Assembly: GCF_037126465.1 (NCBI RefSeq)
Contig: NC_088202.1
Location: 118,806,123-118,870,122 of the forward strand
From: Ornithodoros turicata
Taxonomy: Eukaryota > Arthropoda > Arachnida > Ixodida > Argasidae
Reading direction: 5' to 3'
DNA length: 64,000 nucleotides
Program-made: the position numbers and the translations under genes
In this document: positions 30,776 through 42,085 of the stretch, piece after piece
Position numbering within the stretch: the stretch's first letter is position 1
Layout: every line of letters begins with the position of its first letter
Notes under the pieces: generated by a model
What the model saw: only the letters and a program-made list of their open reading frames with translations
Told to the model about the DNA's origin: nothing
Databases searched by the model: none

Positions 30776-31925
30776 CGAATGGTCACGAAGTTCCTCGTGA
30801 ATGAAGGCGTAAAGTGATCTGAAATTTACAGAAGACTTCGGGCTCAGTATGGCCACGATACACTTAGCCGCACCAAAGCGATTGAGTGGTGTAAACGGTT
30901 CCGAGACGGCCGTACATCAGTGCAGGACGATCCCGGCCGGGGCGGCTCAGAGCCCACTGTCAGAGTTCCTGAAAACATCCAACTTGTGGAGCGCCTGATC
31001 TTCAAGGACCGACGGATAAGATGTCTCGAACTGGCTCGAAACTTTCTGTGGACCTTTTTGTGGGAACGTTGAACACTATCATTCATGAACACCTCCAGTT
31101 TCGGAAAGTTAGTGCCCGTTGGGTCCCGAGGCAGCTCTCCGTGTTTGACCGGCAGAGAAGACAGGAAATCTCCCAAGAGCTAAGGTACCGTTTCGACTCT
31201 GAAGGACAGCCGTTCCTTGATCGGATCATCACGTGCGATGAAACGTAGGTGCACCATTTCACTCCTGAGTCTAAACGCGCATCAAAACATTGGAAGCATC
31301 CAGGCTCGCCAGAGAGAGCAATAATAAACGCTTGAAATAAACCTCCCAATAAGTTCCGAAGCACCCCGTCTGCGGGTAAGGTCATGGCCACGGTTTTCTG
31401 GGGCAAGGCTGGCGTTGTTCATGTTGATTTTCTGCCCAGTGGTACCACCATCAATAGTGCATATTACTGCCAGGTTCTCAGGGATGTGCATAAGGTGCTG
31501 AAGCAAAAGCGGCCGGGCCTGATCACCAAAGGAGTCCCCCTCCTTCAGGACAATGCACGCCCGCAAACTGCGCATCTCACGACACACACTTTACAGGAAC
31601 TTGGCTGGGAGTTGTTGCCACATCCCCCTTACAGTCCAGGCCTCGCCCCCAGCGATTTCCATCTCTTCGGGTCACTGAAGGCGTTCCTTGGGGGCCGCCA
31701 CTTCATCTGCGACGACGAGATCAAGAATGCGTTCCGATCATGGCTGCTGCGCGCGGTAAGGATTTCTACGCCGCTGGCATCCAAGCCCTCGCGAAACGCT
31801 GGGACAAGTGCATTAGTGCAGCTGGAGATTACGGCGAAAAATAAAACTAATTTCTCACCTGTAAGTTCACTTTACTTTTGCGAGAAATGAAAAGTCCCTG
31901 TTTGACCTGAACACCCCTCGTATCT
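30776..31925 (+). pseudogene. mariner transposase, inactivated
   Basis: Translated in pieces: an N-terminal helix-turn-helix part ('KAIEWCKRFRDGRTSVQDDP'), then 'FDRQRRQEISQELR', TCDET, 'VMATVFWGKAGVVHVDFLP', LLQDNARPQTA and 'PPYSPGLAPSDFHLF'. The catalytic triad is visible as D (TCDET), D (LLQDN) and D (PSDFH); the last two are 34 residues apart, the mariner D34D signature. The true C-terminus 'RWDKCISAAGDYGEK' is in another frame. Stops at ~30818 and ~31246 and several frameshifts kill it. The right terminus GACCTGAACACCCCTCGTA (31907-31925) has no partner on the left. Confidence 0.88.
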
Positions 31926-33113
31926 TCTATGCGCCAATTTCTACTACATGACAAATTTGGTTTATAGTATCCATTCAGGAGGAGTCATCTCAATATCTCA
32001 TCCGAATACAAAAAGGCCCCAATGACCTTCATTTGAACATCCTTTATTGCTGATATAGACAGAGCGCCATTCTCGACGCTACAAGAAATAACAACGCGCG
32101 CGGTAGGCGGCGGAAAGTACGATTTCTCTATGCGCCAAGAATGAAAATGAAGGCCCTCCACTTCCTCGCAAATTTCGCATCTTCTCATATACTTATACTG
32201 CGAGGTTCAACAGAGAAAATGACTCCCCGCCTGTTTGGTGATCAGCGTATCTCGACGCAGAGAGTGAAAAGTTGTGGAACGCGCTGTTGCACAAAAGGAA
32301 GGATGTCGAGTATGCAGGTCACATTCCAAATGAATTCTCCGAGGCTTCGGATGCCTTCTTTTGGATGCGGCTTGATATACAAGGAAAAGCACTCTGCCCC
32401 AAAACATCAAGTGCGTAAAGGCTTGTCCGTTTGTTTGCAGTCTTCGTCCTTTCCGAACGAAACTCTGCGAAGTTAATATAACTTGTCGATGCAACACATT
32501 GCGTGCAGCATTTATTAGTGCTTTAGGTTGCGTTTTCGATACCGCCGGTGTGTACGTCGGTTGTGCTGCTTTGCTAATGGTTGTAACTGCCGACGCGCTG
32601 TAAGAGAACGAAATGCATCTTTGTGTGACCAGAGCGACTTCAGTACGACTTCTGCGAACTTCAGTACCCAAAATAACCCCAATGCATAGCTATCGACCCA
32701 TATCATGGCCCACGATTCGTGCACTTTTTTACGCTGTGAGCGCGTTGCGTGCGGAAATGTATCAGCACAGTTATCTACGAAAGCTCCTGCACAAAACTAA
32801 CACATCCAAAACATTTTTTGTTTGTTTTATGTGCCTTCTTTTTTTTTTCCTGACTTGCTGCACCCTTCAACATTTTTAAGTTCATCTCTGCTTCCCCTTT
32901 GCTTTTTTCTTTTTTTTTCTCTCTTTTGTTGTTGTTGCTGTCGTTACATTTTGCGTGAGCTCGCAGTTCGAGACAAAAACTCTTGAAATAAAGAAGAAAA
33001 CAGATGCTTTTTTTCCTTGCTCTCCGATGCGGTTTATGCTGCATCACCTCGACATCCCCTAAAGAAACAACGTTCAAATGTTGCCAACTGAGCAGTAATA
33101 AATGAAAGCTTAC
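31926..33113. other. Intronic repeat-like sequence, no gene recognised
   Basis: A TATGCGCCAA block occurs twice (31928 and 32129), which suggests old transposon sequence on both sides of the mariner, but no ends could be fixed. T-rich low-complexity sequence fills 32815-32930. Confidence 0.35.
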
Positions 33114-33431
33114 AGAGAACTTCGAGGCGAACCGCCTGCAGAAGAGGTACTTCGGTCCTATTCTTCAGCACCTGGTTTGTTCCCTTGCAGAAGAAATCTG
33201 CTTGGTGATCGTAGAGACTGGCCACGAACACCAGAGTGCTGGACGTCCTGTACGTGCCGTCACTCATAGCTTCTGTCGACGGTGGCGGCTGTGCCCGGGC
33301 CATCTCTGAACGATTGTACCACGTGATGTTCGCTGCCGGACGAGCACCTTCCACGATGCAGGTGAGTGAAACCATTTCTCCCGCAACAACTGGGTAGTTA
33401 GGGCCACGTAAGCGCAATGCCAGGGGTCGAA
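33114..33431 (-). CDS. Sidestep-like receptor, exon for Ig domain 3
   Basis: This 318 bp exon has acceptor ACATTTCAG before 33431 and donor GTAAGCTT after 33114, phase 1-1. The split first codon (G plus TT) gives Val and the linker 'VRPLALRLRGPNYPVVAGE', close in form to Sidestep third domains. The Ig core is SLTC, 'ARPAANITWYN' and 'ASLYDHQADFFCKGTN', the last being a CD80-like C2-type second-cysteine strand. NIT, NRS and NRT are sequons. The exon ends QAVRLEVL plus one base. Confidence 0.9.
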
Positions 33432-35557
33432 CTGAAATGTGAAGATCAGCACATCGTGAAGTTGCTGAACGAGATTGACCTGCTCACACGGTACAAGAAA
33501 TATTCATATCACTCGCACTTCCCAGAATATTCCAACCGCATCGAAACCATTTCGAAGACTTGTAAAACAATTTCTTCATATGCGCGGTTCCTGTCTGCTT
33601 CATGGAAGTAGCTCATTAAATGCACCCGCACCGAGCTTTCTAAATTTCCGCACTTCCTGTGAAAGTCAGGCTAATAAGCATCCCAGGATAGCTTCGTAGC
33701 CTCCCAGGAGGATTCGTATCGCTAGACTCATTATTTCCTAGACGGCGCACACAATAAACGCAGCTGTTTTTTCTCCCTCCCTTACTTGTTCCCTCCTTTT
33801 CTTTATAATATACATATCCCCCCTTTGTGTTTACCGTGAAAAAAATAAAATAAATAACTCTGTCGAAAGGACTGTTCTGAGAAGATGAGACGTATAGTGT
33901 AAAAATACCAACGCAAGAAAGGGACACACGCTTGCTGTAGCGCATGTCAGGTCAGCGCATTCCCCTGGTTAGGCCGTACACGACGCCCGTTGCCACGTGC
34001 GGTAGAGATGTGCTGAACCGCCTGCGGTTTACCGGGTGCACGCGTGCCGCCTCCGCAGGCGTCTCTCCACAGGGACGTCCCATCAAAAGCGAGAGCTTCT
34101 GAGACGGCGGATGACAAGATGGCGATCGGCAGCTAAGTCGAGTTATTACCTGTATAGCGAATATTCTCGTTCTCACATCTGAGCCTTTGTGAAATCGACA
34201 CAAACGCAGGCTTTCGATTCACTCGTCGTGGCGATAGCGCATTCGGTTCTTGTGTACAATGTTTACCGTGCACCATCCTGACACTATGACGGACATTATC
34301 TTGCACTTTACTTATCCGTACTTCCTGAACTGTATTACAACTTCGGCCCGAAAGGTCATTTTTAATACCCTATCCTTGCATGTCAGCAGTGCTTTATAAT
34401 GTAGGCAGTGATGACATTATACTTCCTCCATCATGCATTCGCCTGCCAGAAAACGTGAGCGCCGCCGCGACATACCTTCGAGTCAATGGCACTGTCAATG
34501 CTCTCGGCGCAAGAGGCCGGAAGAAAACAAGAACGTGACGCAACTTCCGTTCACGTCCTGATTGGTGGTGGGTGCGCGGCGTGCCACTAAAAATCGTGCA
34601 CTGCGCGGTCGACGAAAAGCTCAGGCGGCTTTTCACGACCGAGGCAAGAGATTCCCGCGCTGCGTTCGCGTTTTCGCGCACATTCTCTGCTTGTGGACAG
34701 GCCGCTTTGAAATCTCTTGACTGCAGATGTCGGCACTCGTGCTCACTCGCTCCGTGCACAGCTTTTCGTATACTCACTCATTTGCCACATAATGAGCATG
34801 CTCCTACGTGTTGGTGTGTGAGAACATTTCAATATGAGCAACACGCAAAACTGGAGTGGATTGGGTTCCATTGTTAGGAAGAGGTCAGGAAAAAATAGTT
34901 CGCACTCGTTCCGTGAACGATAAAAGGACCTGTATCAAACACCCATTGCAAGGACAAGTTGAACGGACGGTCTTTCCTACAAGTGATGCGCATAAAAGAG
35001 GTACTGACTTTTTGAAGCGAGACACAACATCATCTCCAACTCTGCCATTTACTCGTCCCAGATGAACCTATCTGGGCTTTAATGGAAAGACCACCGTACA
35101 CGCACGTACACACGAGTCCGGTATAAGTGATCAAAAATGTGTTAATACAGCATGTCGCACCACAAATAGGCTGGCACACCTCACGTGTAAAACCTAGTCC
35201 AATATCTTGTATCGAACACATTTGGTAGCGCTAACGGTGTAGGTAGCCAAAACAGAGAATATCTTAATCACCATAGGCATTTATATTCAATGCCGAAACA
35301 TACGATGGAGTAATTCGGTCAGCATATTTCACTTAGACGAAAATATCGTGCTTGACAGGGTCAGCGCTGCAAGGTGTACGACACCAAAATATATGCACCC
35401 TGTAAAATTGGTCCAACATGGCAATACAAGGTCACTCCTACTGGAACTTGGCGCTACCTGAGCTATAGTTCCACCTGGGCTACCCACAATATGTAAACAA
35501 ATACCACGTTCACACAACATATGGGAAGACTTCGTTGGCTATACATAGTTCACATAC
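33432..35557. other. Intron between Ig2 and Ig3 (2126 bp)
   Basis: No transposon with clear ends. CpG-rich patches occur at 34000-34110 and 34450-34700. No further exon recognised. Confidence 0.5.
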
Positions 35558-35884
35558 CGTGCACGTCGAGCTTCACCCATTTTACAACGGGTGCTGCTGT
35601 GGCCTTGGTTACGACGACACACTCAAGCTTAGCACCGAGGTCATACCGCGAGAGCACAAAGCGCGCCGTAGAGGTCACGTCATGGATTCCACGCAGGTCG
35701 GGCATGATGGATGTCTTGACGGGAAGTTTTACTGACGAGTTCCGCCACAGGACCTGGGGCGCTGGACGGCCGCCTGATGAGACGCAGTCGAGCACAACGG
35801 TACTTCCTTCCAAATAGGGGCCCAGCGTTGTACCATTGGTCAGCTGTTTGCCGTCCATTTTTATCACAGGCTCTTTTGGAGTAA
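35558..35884 (-). CDS. Sidestep-like receptor, exon for Ig domain 2
   Basis: This 327 bp exon has acceptor CCCGACCGCAG before 35884 and donor GTATGTG after 35558, phase 1-1. The codon split with Ig1 gives Val and 'VTPKEPVIKMDGKQLTNG', then 'LGPYLEGSTVVLDCVSSGG', 'APQVLWRNSS' and 'SRYDLGAKLECVV'. The GPY-EG and DLGA-L-C elements are typical of the second domain of Sidestep-like proteins (CD80-like C2-set). NGT and NSS are sequons. Confidence 0.9.
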
Positions 35885-36355
35885 CTGCGGTCGGGAAAGG
35901 CACGATATCAAGTACACGCTGCTTGTGACTGCAATAAGTAGACCCCTTAATGAGTTTCAAATAAGGTTTCAGTGTTACAAGTCCTTCTGAAGGATTCTGC
36001 TTCACACAAATCAGGACACATCGTACTGCTTCCTGTTACAAGTTCTGAACACACGATATTGTGCGTCTGTATTTCATGACATGGTTCTGACATATAAAGA
36101 TCTCTATTCAAAGTGCGAACGTCCCGGTAGAACAATGACCGGTAAATTTACGAGTGCAGTTTACAGCCAACCTCTAAACCGCACAGACAAATGCTGTCAT
36201 TATAATTGACCAAAATATTCATAGCTTACACTCGTGACTTAAGAAAGCATTACAAACGACGGGATTGGAGAAGAAGCGCTCCGTGGTTTACTTAAGGTTA
36301 AAGTTGCATGCGTACGTGAAGGCACACTCTATAGAGAGCGAGTAAACGCACTTAC
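35885..36355. other. Intron between Ig1 and Ig2 (471 bp)
   Basis: Shortest intron of the gene; no features seen. Confidence 0.6.
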
Positions 36356-36685
36356 CTAGTGTTTGTAGACGTGTAAACGATAAAGATGGGCACTTTCCCT
36401 GGACGTAGGTGACATCACACTTGTAGGTGCCTTCGTCCTCGACGGACAGAGGCTGTATACGGAGGTGGGCCGACGCGTTGCCCGGGTGGAAGGTTGCACG
36501 CTGCGGTTCACTCAGCGGACCCATCACGCGGTTCACAGTCTCCGAGAACAGGTACACTCGCTCCCAGTCTTCGGACACGTTCTTTGTCCACGTGATGAAG
36601 TAGACGCGACCACAGCTCGCTTCATCCACTTCGCACGGCAGAACGGCCCACTGGCCCACGAAACCTGAGACGTTATGCTCCCGTC
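36356..36685 (-). CDS. Sidestep-like receptor, exon for Ig domain 1 (V-type)
   Basis: This 330 bp exon has acceptor GCCTTGCGCAG before 36685 and donor GTAAGTGC after 36356, phase 1-1. It reads 'REHNVSGFVGQWAVLPCEV', 'VYFITWTKN', 'RATFHPGNASAHLRIQPLSV' and 'EDEGTYKCDVTY'. This is a V-type Ig with both canonical cysteines and the core Trp. An extra pair (EASCG and GKCPS) could form a second disulphide. The pattern is that of the membrane-distal, ligand-binding domain of Sidestep receptors, which bind Beaten-path proteins in Drosophila. It cannot be the first coding exon: it needs one base and a signal peptide from upstream, and neither was recognised above 36685. A nephrin- or syg-2-type label is the main alternative. 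Confidence 0.9.
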
Positions 36686-37599
36686 CTGCGCAAGGCATCG
36701 TAAATATTAGGCTAGACGAACACATTTGTATCGCTGTGGTCGTAACGTTATTTGTACCATTTACTAATAGGTAAGAGGAAAGGTGCAACTACGGCTACTA
36801 CAGGCATACGAACTTCACGTGTTGGTGATAGTACACGATGCTTTTTCAAAATTGCTTCTGCATCCTGTGTATTATGAACACATACTAGCAGCTGCCATAG
36901 TTTTTGTTGTCTTGATGCAGTTCGTATTATGCGCATAAAACATCTTTCCCCGTGTGCGCAAAACTCTTTCCTTTTTTCTTAGTGTGATAACGCTATTGAA
37001 CTCTTTGGCACAATATGGCAACACATCCGCAGATACCGCATGCACATGTGTGCTAACTTGCAAGATAACATTTTCGTTATATTTTTTTCAGTGAGCACTG
37101 AATTTTATAACATAATTGATTTCATTCTATCGCATACTATCGCCAAAAGGAACTGCAGCATTCAGCAAAGCTCCTCGGATGCCGCAGAAATAGTGTTAGC
37201 GGTTCACCCAGTTGCTGTCATCTAGGGTGGCAGTACGCTAAACACATTTTCCTCAAGTTTTTTTTTTTTTTTTTTCGTGTCGTGACACATATTCTGGCTG
37301 CAGGATGAAATGTATGCCCAAACAAGAGATTTTCGTTGTATCAGCCAGTTCTTTCAGGCTGAGTAATCTGTCTACACGGCAGCCTTTTTCTTTCGTTTTG
37401 TGTGTGTGTGCGTGTGTTTGTGCGCGTGCTGTTATGTCGTAGCCGAGTTCATAAAAGCGGTTGAGGGTCGTTAATCTGAATCGACAAAGAAACTTCTGAC
37501 TTCTTAACATCAAGCACTAGAAAACATTAAATAGCGACAAATAACATACATAATAGCGTTTAGTAATGACTGTACTTGTGAACTGCGAGCAGAGGAAGA
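36686..37599. other. Upstream intron, no gene recognised
   Basis: Presumed intron 5' to Ig1. Apart from a T-run at 37258-37275 and a GT-rich stretch near 37400, nothing identifiable. Confidence 0.45.
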
Positions 37600-40356
37600 A
37601 GTGCAGAAAAGTTGAGTTTGAGTTGAGTTTGATTATAGAAAAAAACCCGGAAGATATTGAATTCGTCACTGACATCACCCACCCACAATCCCTCCCAATC
37701 ACCGAACTGTACGTGCATATGCGTAGCTACATCCCCTACAAGTGAGCTGAAGTGCAAGAAACAAAACTGCAACGGGGAACTCGACGACACATGCCTAGCA
37801 TGCGGTCCTAAAATACAGATTCCATCTCACTGCTCACTATGAATTTGACAAGCGCTGACAATGCCGCATCTCTCTTCCCGGGTTCCCATACACCCAGCAC
37901 CTTCACTATATCGAAGGTTCTATTGTCCAAGCGGTCTAGAGCAAACTTCAATGTAGCCCTTTGGGATGCATATCTTGTGCAGTGCATAACGATGTGTTCC
38001 GTGTTTTCCACAGATGCACACACTGGACAGTTTGCTGAACTAGCCCTGCCGACTTTATGGAGAAACTGTTGACCGTACGGAACGTTAAGGCGAAACCGAT
38101 GCAAGAGTGTTTGTATAGGTCGTGGTATGCTGTACGGAACACGGAATTTCAGATCCGGGTCAATCTGATGAAGCAAGGATGACCGCCTGTCGACTTGTAA
38201 CCATTGCCTTCTGCAAATGTCTTCTGTCAGCAATTTTAACATCTGCTTCACATCTGACGTGGAATATATCACCGTGTGTTCCGTTGACGATAGGTGCGCT
38301 ATGTCCGCCATCTCATCTGCAGCTTCATTACCGCGTATGCCAACATGTCCAGGAATCCACTGAAGCAGTATGTCGTGGCCAGTGTCTACTGCTTTCTTGT
38401 ATGCGATGAGAATGTCCCGTACTATTGGCGCCATACAGCCACTTCCCAAGAATGATGTTATGGCTTGGAGGCCGGCCTTTGAGTCGCAATATATGACCCA
38501 TTGCGCAGGCTCCTGGCGTGCGGCCACATACTGCATTGCAAGCTGCATGGCTACCAATTCCGCAGCTGTCGACGATGTTCTGTGGGAAAGCCTTGCCATT
38601 CCTTCTCTACTATGCTGTGGTACAACAAACGCTGATGAAGACCCAGACGTTGACGTCGACCCGTCTGTGAAAATTGCGGTCCTAGCACGATGGCTCTCCA
38701 TCAGAGACAGACAGTACTGTTTCAACACTGGGGATGGTAGTGAAGCTTTTTGGTGATATACGCCAGGAACAGTCAGCGGGATACGAGGAAGTTGCAGTGT
38801 CCACGGAGGATCGACCGCCGTTAATGTCAACTGTGCTTTTGGTAAAGCACTGCGATATGGAGCTATCACGTTGATGAATTGCGAATTTCGACGTGCCACC
38901 TTCCTTGCAAGGGGGTGTTTGTGATGCCGCGTGCATAGACGAACGTAGTGCCGCACTGTTTCCTGCGTCCTTAGTACATCTAATGGAAGTTCTCTGGCTT
39001 CTACTGTAGTTAGGGCATTTGACGTTGCACAAGGTACACCGAGGCAGACTTTTAAGCTTTTCGATAGTACGCTTTGGAGTGTCCTCTCTGACGTGTCGCT
39101 TATTCCATGCAGTACGGGCAAATGGTAGGCCATCATCTGCCGAATAAGTGCCTTATGTACGGCGAGAAGAGACGCTGTCGACATTCCCCAGCGGGAGCCG
39201 CTGATGCGCCGTAGGATGTTGATGCGTGCGTCAGTTCTTTCCCTGAGGTGTTTAATGTGCGCAGCCCACGAGAGCTGCGAGTCGATTATTACTCCCAAAA
39301 ACCGGTGATGAGACACTCTCCTTACTGGCTGGTCGTCAAGCTTCAATTGAAAAGTCTTCATTTTCTTTCGACTGAATGGAAGAAATACAGTTTTCTCGAC
39401 TGATATGTCCATGCCCCTCTCCGTTAAGAAGGAGACCGTACAATCTAAGGCATTTTGAAGACGCTGCCGCAATGCGGGCATCTGCACACCAGAGCACCAT
39501 ATACAGATGTCGTCGGCGTACATACTAATGTGCACGTTCTTCGGCAACCGTTGCAGTAGGTTCGCCATGACCACGTTGAACAGCAGGGGACTCAACACGC
39601 CGCCCTGTGGCACCCCGCTTGATAGGCCATGACTGTCACTATTCCCGTCTTCGGTTTGACCTACACTACATACACTGACCTTCCTGCAAGGTAGTCTGCG
39701 ATCCACCGTAGAGACCGACCTTGTATTCCTAGGCTATACAGATCATATAGGACGTGGCTGTAACTGACCGTGTCGTACGCCCTTTTGATGTCTAAAAATG
39801 CCGCCGCTGTCGTGCGACCTTGCGCGCGTTCATGTTCTACGAAGGTCACCAGGTCTAGTACGCTGTCCATAGTGCACCTGCCCTTTCGGAAGCCAGACAT
39901 GCATTCTGGAAGCAGCTTTTGTGTCTCGATGACCCATTCCACTCGACTTAGCACCATCTTTTCCATTACCTTACACACGCAGCTCGACAAGCTAATTGGC
40001 CTGAAGGATGCCATATCCCTGGGAGATTTCCCCGGTTTCAGCAAGGGCACTTTTCCATATCGCAGGAAGTTTGCCCTCATTCCAGCTCTTATTGATTAGA
40101 CATAATAAAGTCTTCTGAGCGTTGATGTGTAGGCTACCTATATGCTTGTAGGTAACGCCGTCGAGACCTGGCGACGATTTACATCTTCTTGAACTTGAAG
40201 CGGCGTCAAGTTCTGCTAGGCTGAAATCAGCATCCAAGGCCGCACATCGCGCGTTATCGGTCAGCACAGTACTCCGTTTGGCATTTCCCACTGATACATG
40301 ATATGCAGTTGTCGTGGATGATAAAGATGGCCTAGTAAACAGTAGTGCAGAAAAGT
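37600..40356 (-). mobile_element. 5'-truncated LINE with perfect 13 bp target duplication
   Basis: AGTGCAGAAAAGT at 37600-37612 recurs exactly at 40344-40356. The intervening 2731 bp is a minus-strand LINE whose 3' end carries a degenerate TCAAAC hexamer tail (37613-37632) directly against the duplication. The 5' end breaks off inside the RT N-terminal region. Such a structure is diagnostic of target-primed reverse transcription. It has the same orientation as the Ig gene and lies upstream of its Ig1 exon. Confidence 0.9.
37808..40291 (-). pseudogene. LINE RT-RNase H polyprotein, nearly intact
   Basis: Three minus-strand pieces join: 40291 to ~40050 ('RRCKSSPGLDGVTYKHIGSL'), ~40050 to 39661 ('FRPISLSSCVCKVMEKMV', 'FRKGRCTMDSVLDLV', 'AAAFLDIKRAYDTVSY') and 39706 to 37808 (632 codons open). 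The long piece has 'GVPQGGVLSPLLFN', MYADD, then RNase H with FTDGS, 'STAAELVAMQLAMQY', IYCDSK and 'LLQWIPGHVGIRGNEAAD'. All expected acidic residues and the His are present. The knuckle is 'CPVCASVENTEHIVMHC'. Two frameshifts separate it from a full frame. It is an I/R1-type non-LTR element and the best-preserved RNase H LINE in the window. Confidence 0.92.
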
Positions 40357-40796
40357 GTTTCGTATCACAATGTGCCTGACCGCCTATTGCACTCTCGTAT
40401 TCATTTTATTTAGCTTTGCAGTTTGTCACGTGATACACACTCGCCTGTCAGGTTGTAAGTGTTCGCGCACACGTATGATAGTTGCGTTTTTTTTTTCGGC
40501 CACGCTCCAGGCAGATAGGTTGGAAAATAAAATAAAATTGGAGGGGATTCAGTCGCCACCCGACGAATTCTGCTACTACGCTAGCCCCCGTTTCAGAATA
40601 AAAAGAACAACCTAGCCCGTTTCAACGAAAGCTGCAGGATTACGAAGAACACTTTGGCCCGAATTTTTAAACACGACTTTCCTTTCCCTTCGAAAGAGAA
40701 CCTTCCGCCGCCCAATTTCAAGGAGTCCTTTGCTTCAGACTTCCTTTCCACGAAACTTCCACTTTCGGACTTCCATTTATTAGACGAAAGGAAAAA
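40357..40796. other. No gene recognised
   Basis: Contains CTTTCCTTTC-rich sequence at 40670-40790. No exon or RNA gene seen. Confidence 0.4.
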
Positions 40797-41235
40797 AGAC
40801 GGGGGAAAGGTCAGTCAAACGGGACGTCGGCTTGCCATTCCGCAACAAAAAGAAAATTAATGAAAATGAAGATAGAAAATAAATAAGAAGAAAAGAAGAA
40901 GAATGAAGACAGAAGAAAAAATAAATAAAAAGAAAAGAAAAGAATTGGGAAGTAAATGACAGACCAACAAACGGTGAAAGAAGGATGAGACAGATTAAAG
41001 ACAAAGATGACGAAAGAAAAGATGTCTAACAAACAGTCAAAGAATGATGAGATGGACTACAAAAGATGACTTTAAAAGAAAAGCATGAGGTTAATGCGTT
41101 GAGGGTGAGAGTGGGGCACTGAAGAGCGAGATTGCACGACTGGAGTTCACCGGCTGTTCATAAGACCTGAATCGCTCAAGAAAGTCAAAACTGCTTTGGT
41201 CACAGACCGGGTCAACTGTTGCCGTGTGTGCGACT
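40797..41235 (-). mobile_element. LINE 3' end fragment, copy A
   Basis: It shares with 43290-43800 the blocks GGTCAG(T/C)CAAACG.GACGTC, CCAACAAACGGTGAAAGAAG, TTAATGCGTTG.GGGTGAGAG, GTGGGGCACTGA and GTCAAAACTGCTTT, in the same order and orientation. Minus-strand reading gives the C-terminal tail and 3' UTR of an RNase H LINE. Confidence 0.65.
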
Positions 41236-41559
41236 TCTACACCTATGAATACAGGGATTATCTCACTGAGCTGGATGGTTGAGCAGCGATGTGCCCCAAG
41301 GACAGAAGTTTTCGGCCGATCTTTGGCTTGCAGTTCGGTACCATGCGGTGATGCATAGAAGAAAGTTCGGTCCCGATTTCGCTTCGGACAGTTTTCGGAT
41401 AGTTTCTCTATAGCGGGTATTCTACGTTACCATAGTTTTTCGTGCCATGCGGTTCAGCCTTAAGACTAATCGAGGTCCATATAGGAGCATGTTGCTTTCT
41501 TCAAAAGACATCAGCCCATTTTGTGGAAACACAAATTCAATAAGTATTTTGTTGTTGTG

Positions 41560-41770
41560 AAACATTTATTGTTAGTGTGAAACCTTTATTGTTATTGCAG
41601 GTAATACAAATCATAATATACAGACGGGGTCCCTAGCAAGCTAGTATGGGACCCCGTGTTAGTTACAATGTGAAGTTAGCAGCTCTATATACATTGGTAC
41701 AAAAGGTTATACAGAAAATGCAATAAACTATGTATAATATAGGAGAAGGTGGACTATATGGCAGTTCAGA
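41560..41770 (-). mobile_element. LINE 3' UTR with terminal stem-loop
   Basis: Minus-strand sequence has ACGGGGTCCC pairing with GGGACCCCGT around a 14 nt loop (41616-41649), then TTGTATTACCTGCAATAACAA and an AATAAA-type end. CR1/Jockey-like LINEs often end in such a stem-loop and short repeat tail. No coding part is attached. Confidence 0.45.
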
Positions 41771-41889
41771 TGTTATAAGAAATGCATCAACATGGGATGA
41801 CAAACAATGGGACGACAAAAGAGAAAAAGAAAGGGGGATTTTTAAAGAGATTTAAATTTAAAGAGGTTGAAACATTTACTTTACTGAAA

Positions 41890-42085
41890 AACAAGCTTTC
41901 GGGCGGAGTCCTTCTGATAAATGTTGATGCCATTCCTCCGATCGCTACCATGTGTCTTTCGGCGCACGTTAAAGAACCCTCAGGTGGGCAAAGACAATTC
42001 ACAGACCGACCACTGTGGCGTCGCTCATGGTCAGAATTGCCTCGCGACGTAAAGCCACGAATTATTACTACCATGTGTCATTCCT
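41890..42085 (+). mobile_element. SINE, second family, 3' half
   Basis: It contains TCGGCGCACGTTAAAGAACC, CTCAGGTGGGCAAAG and CGTAAAGCCACGAATTATTA. This is the 3' body of a SINE type common in tick sequence. Related copies are at 45955-46178 (minus) and 54470-54725 (plus). Confidence 0.6.
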
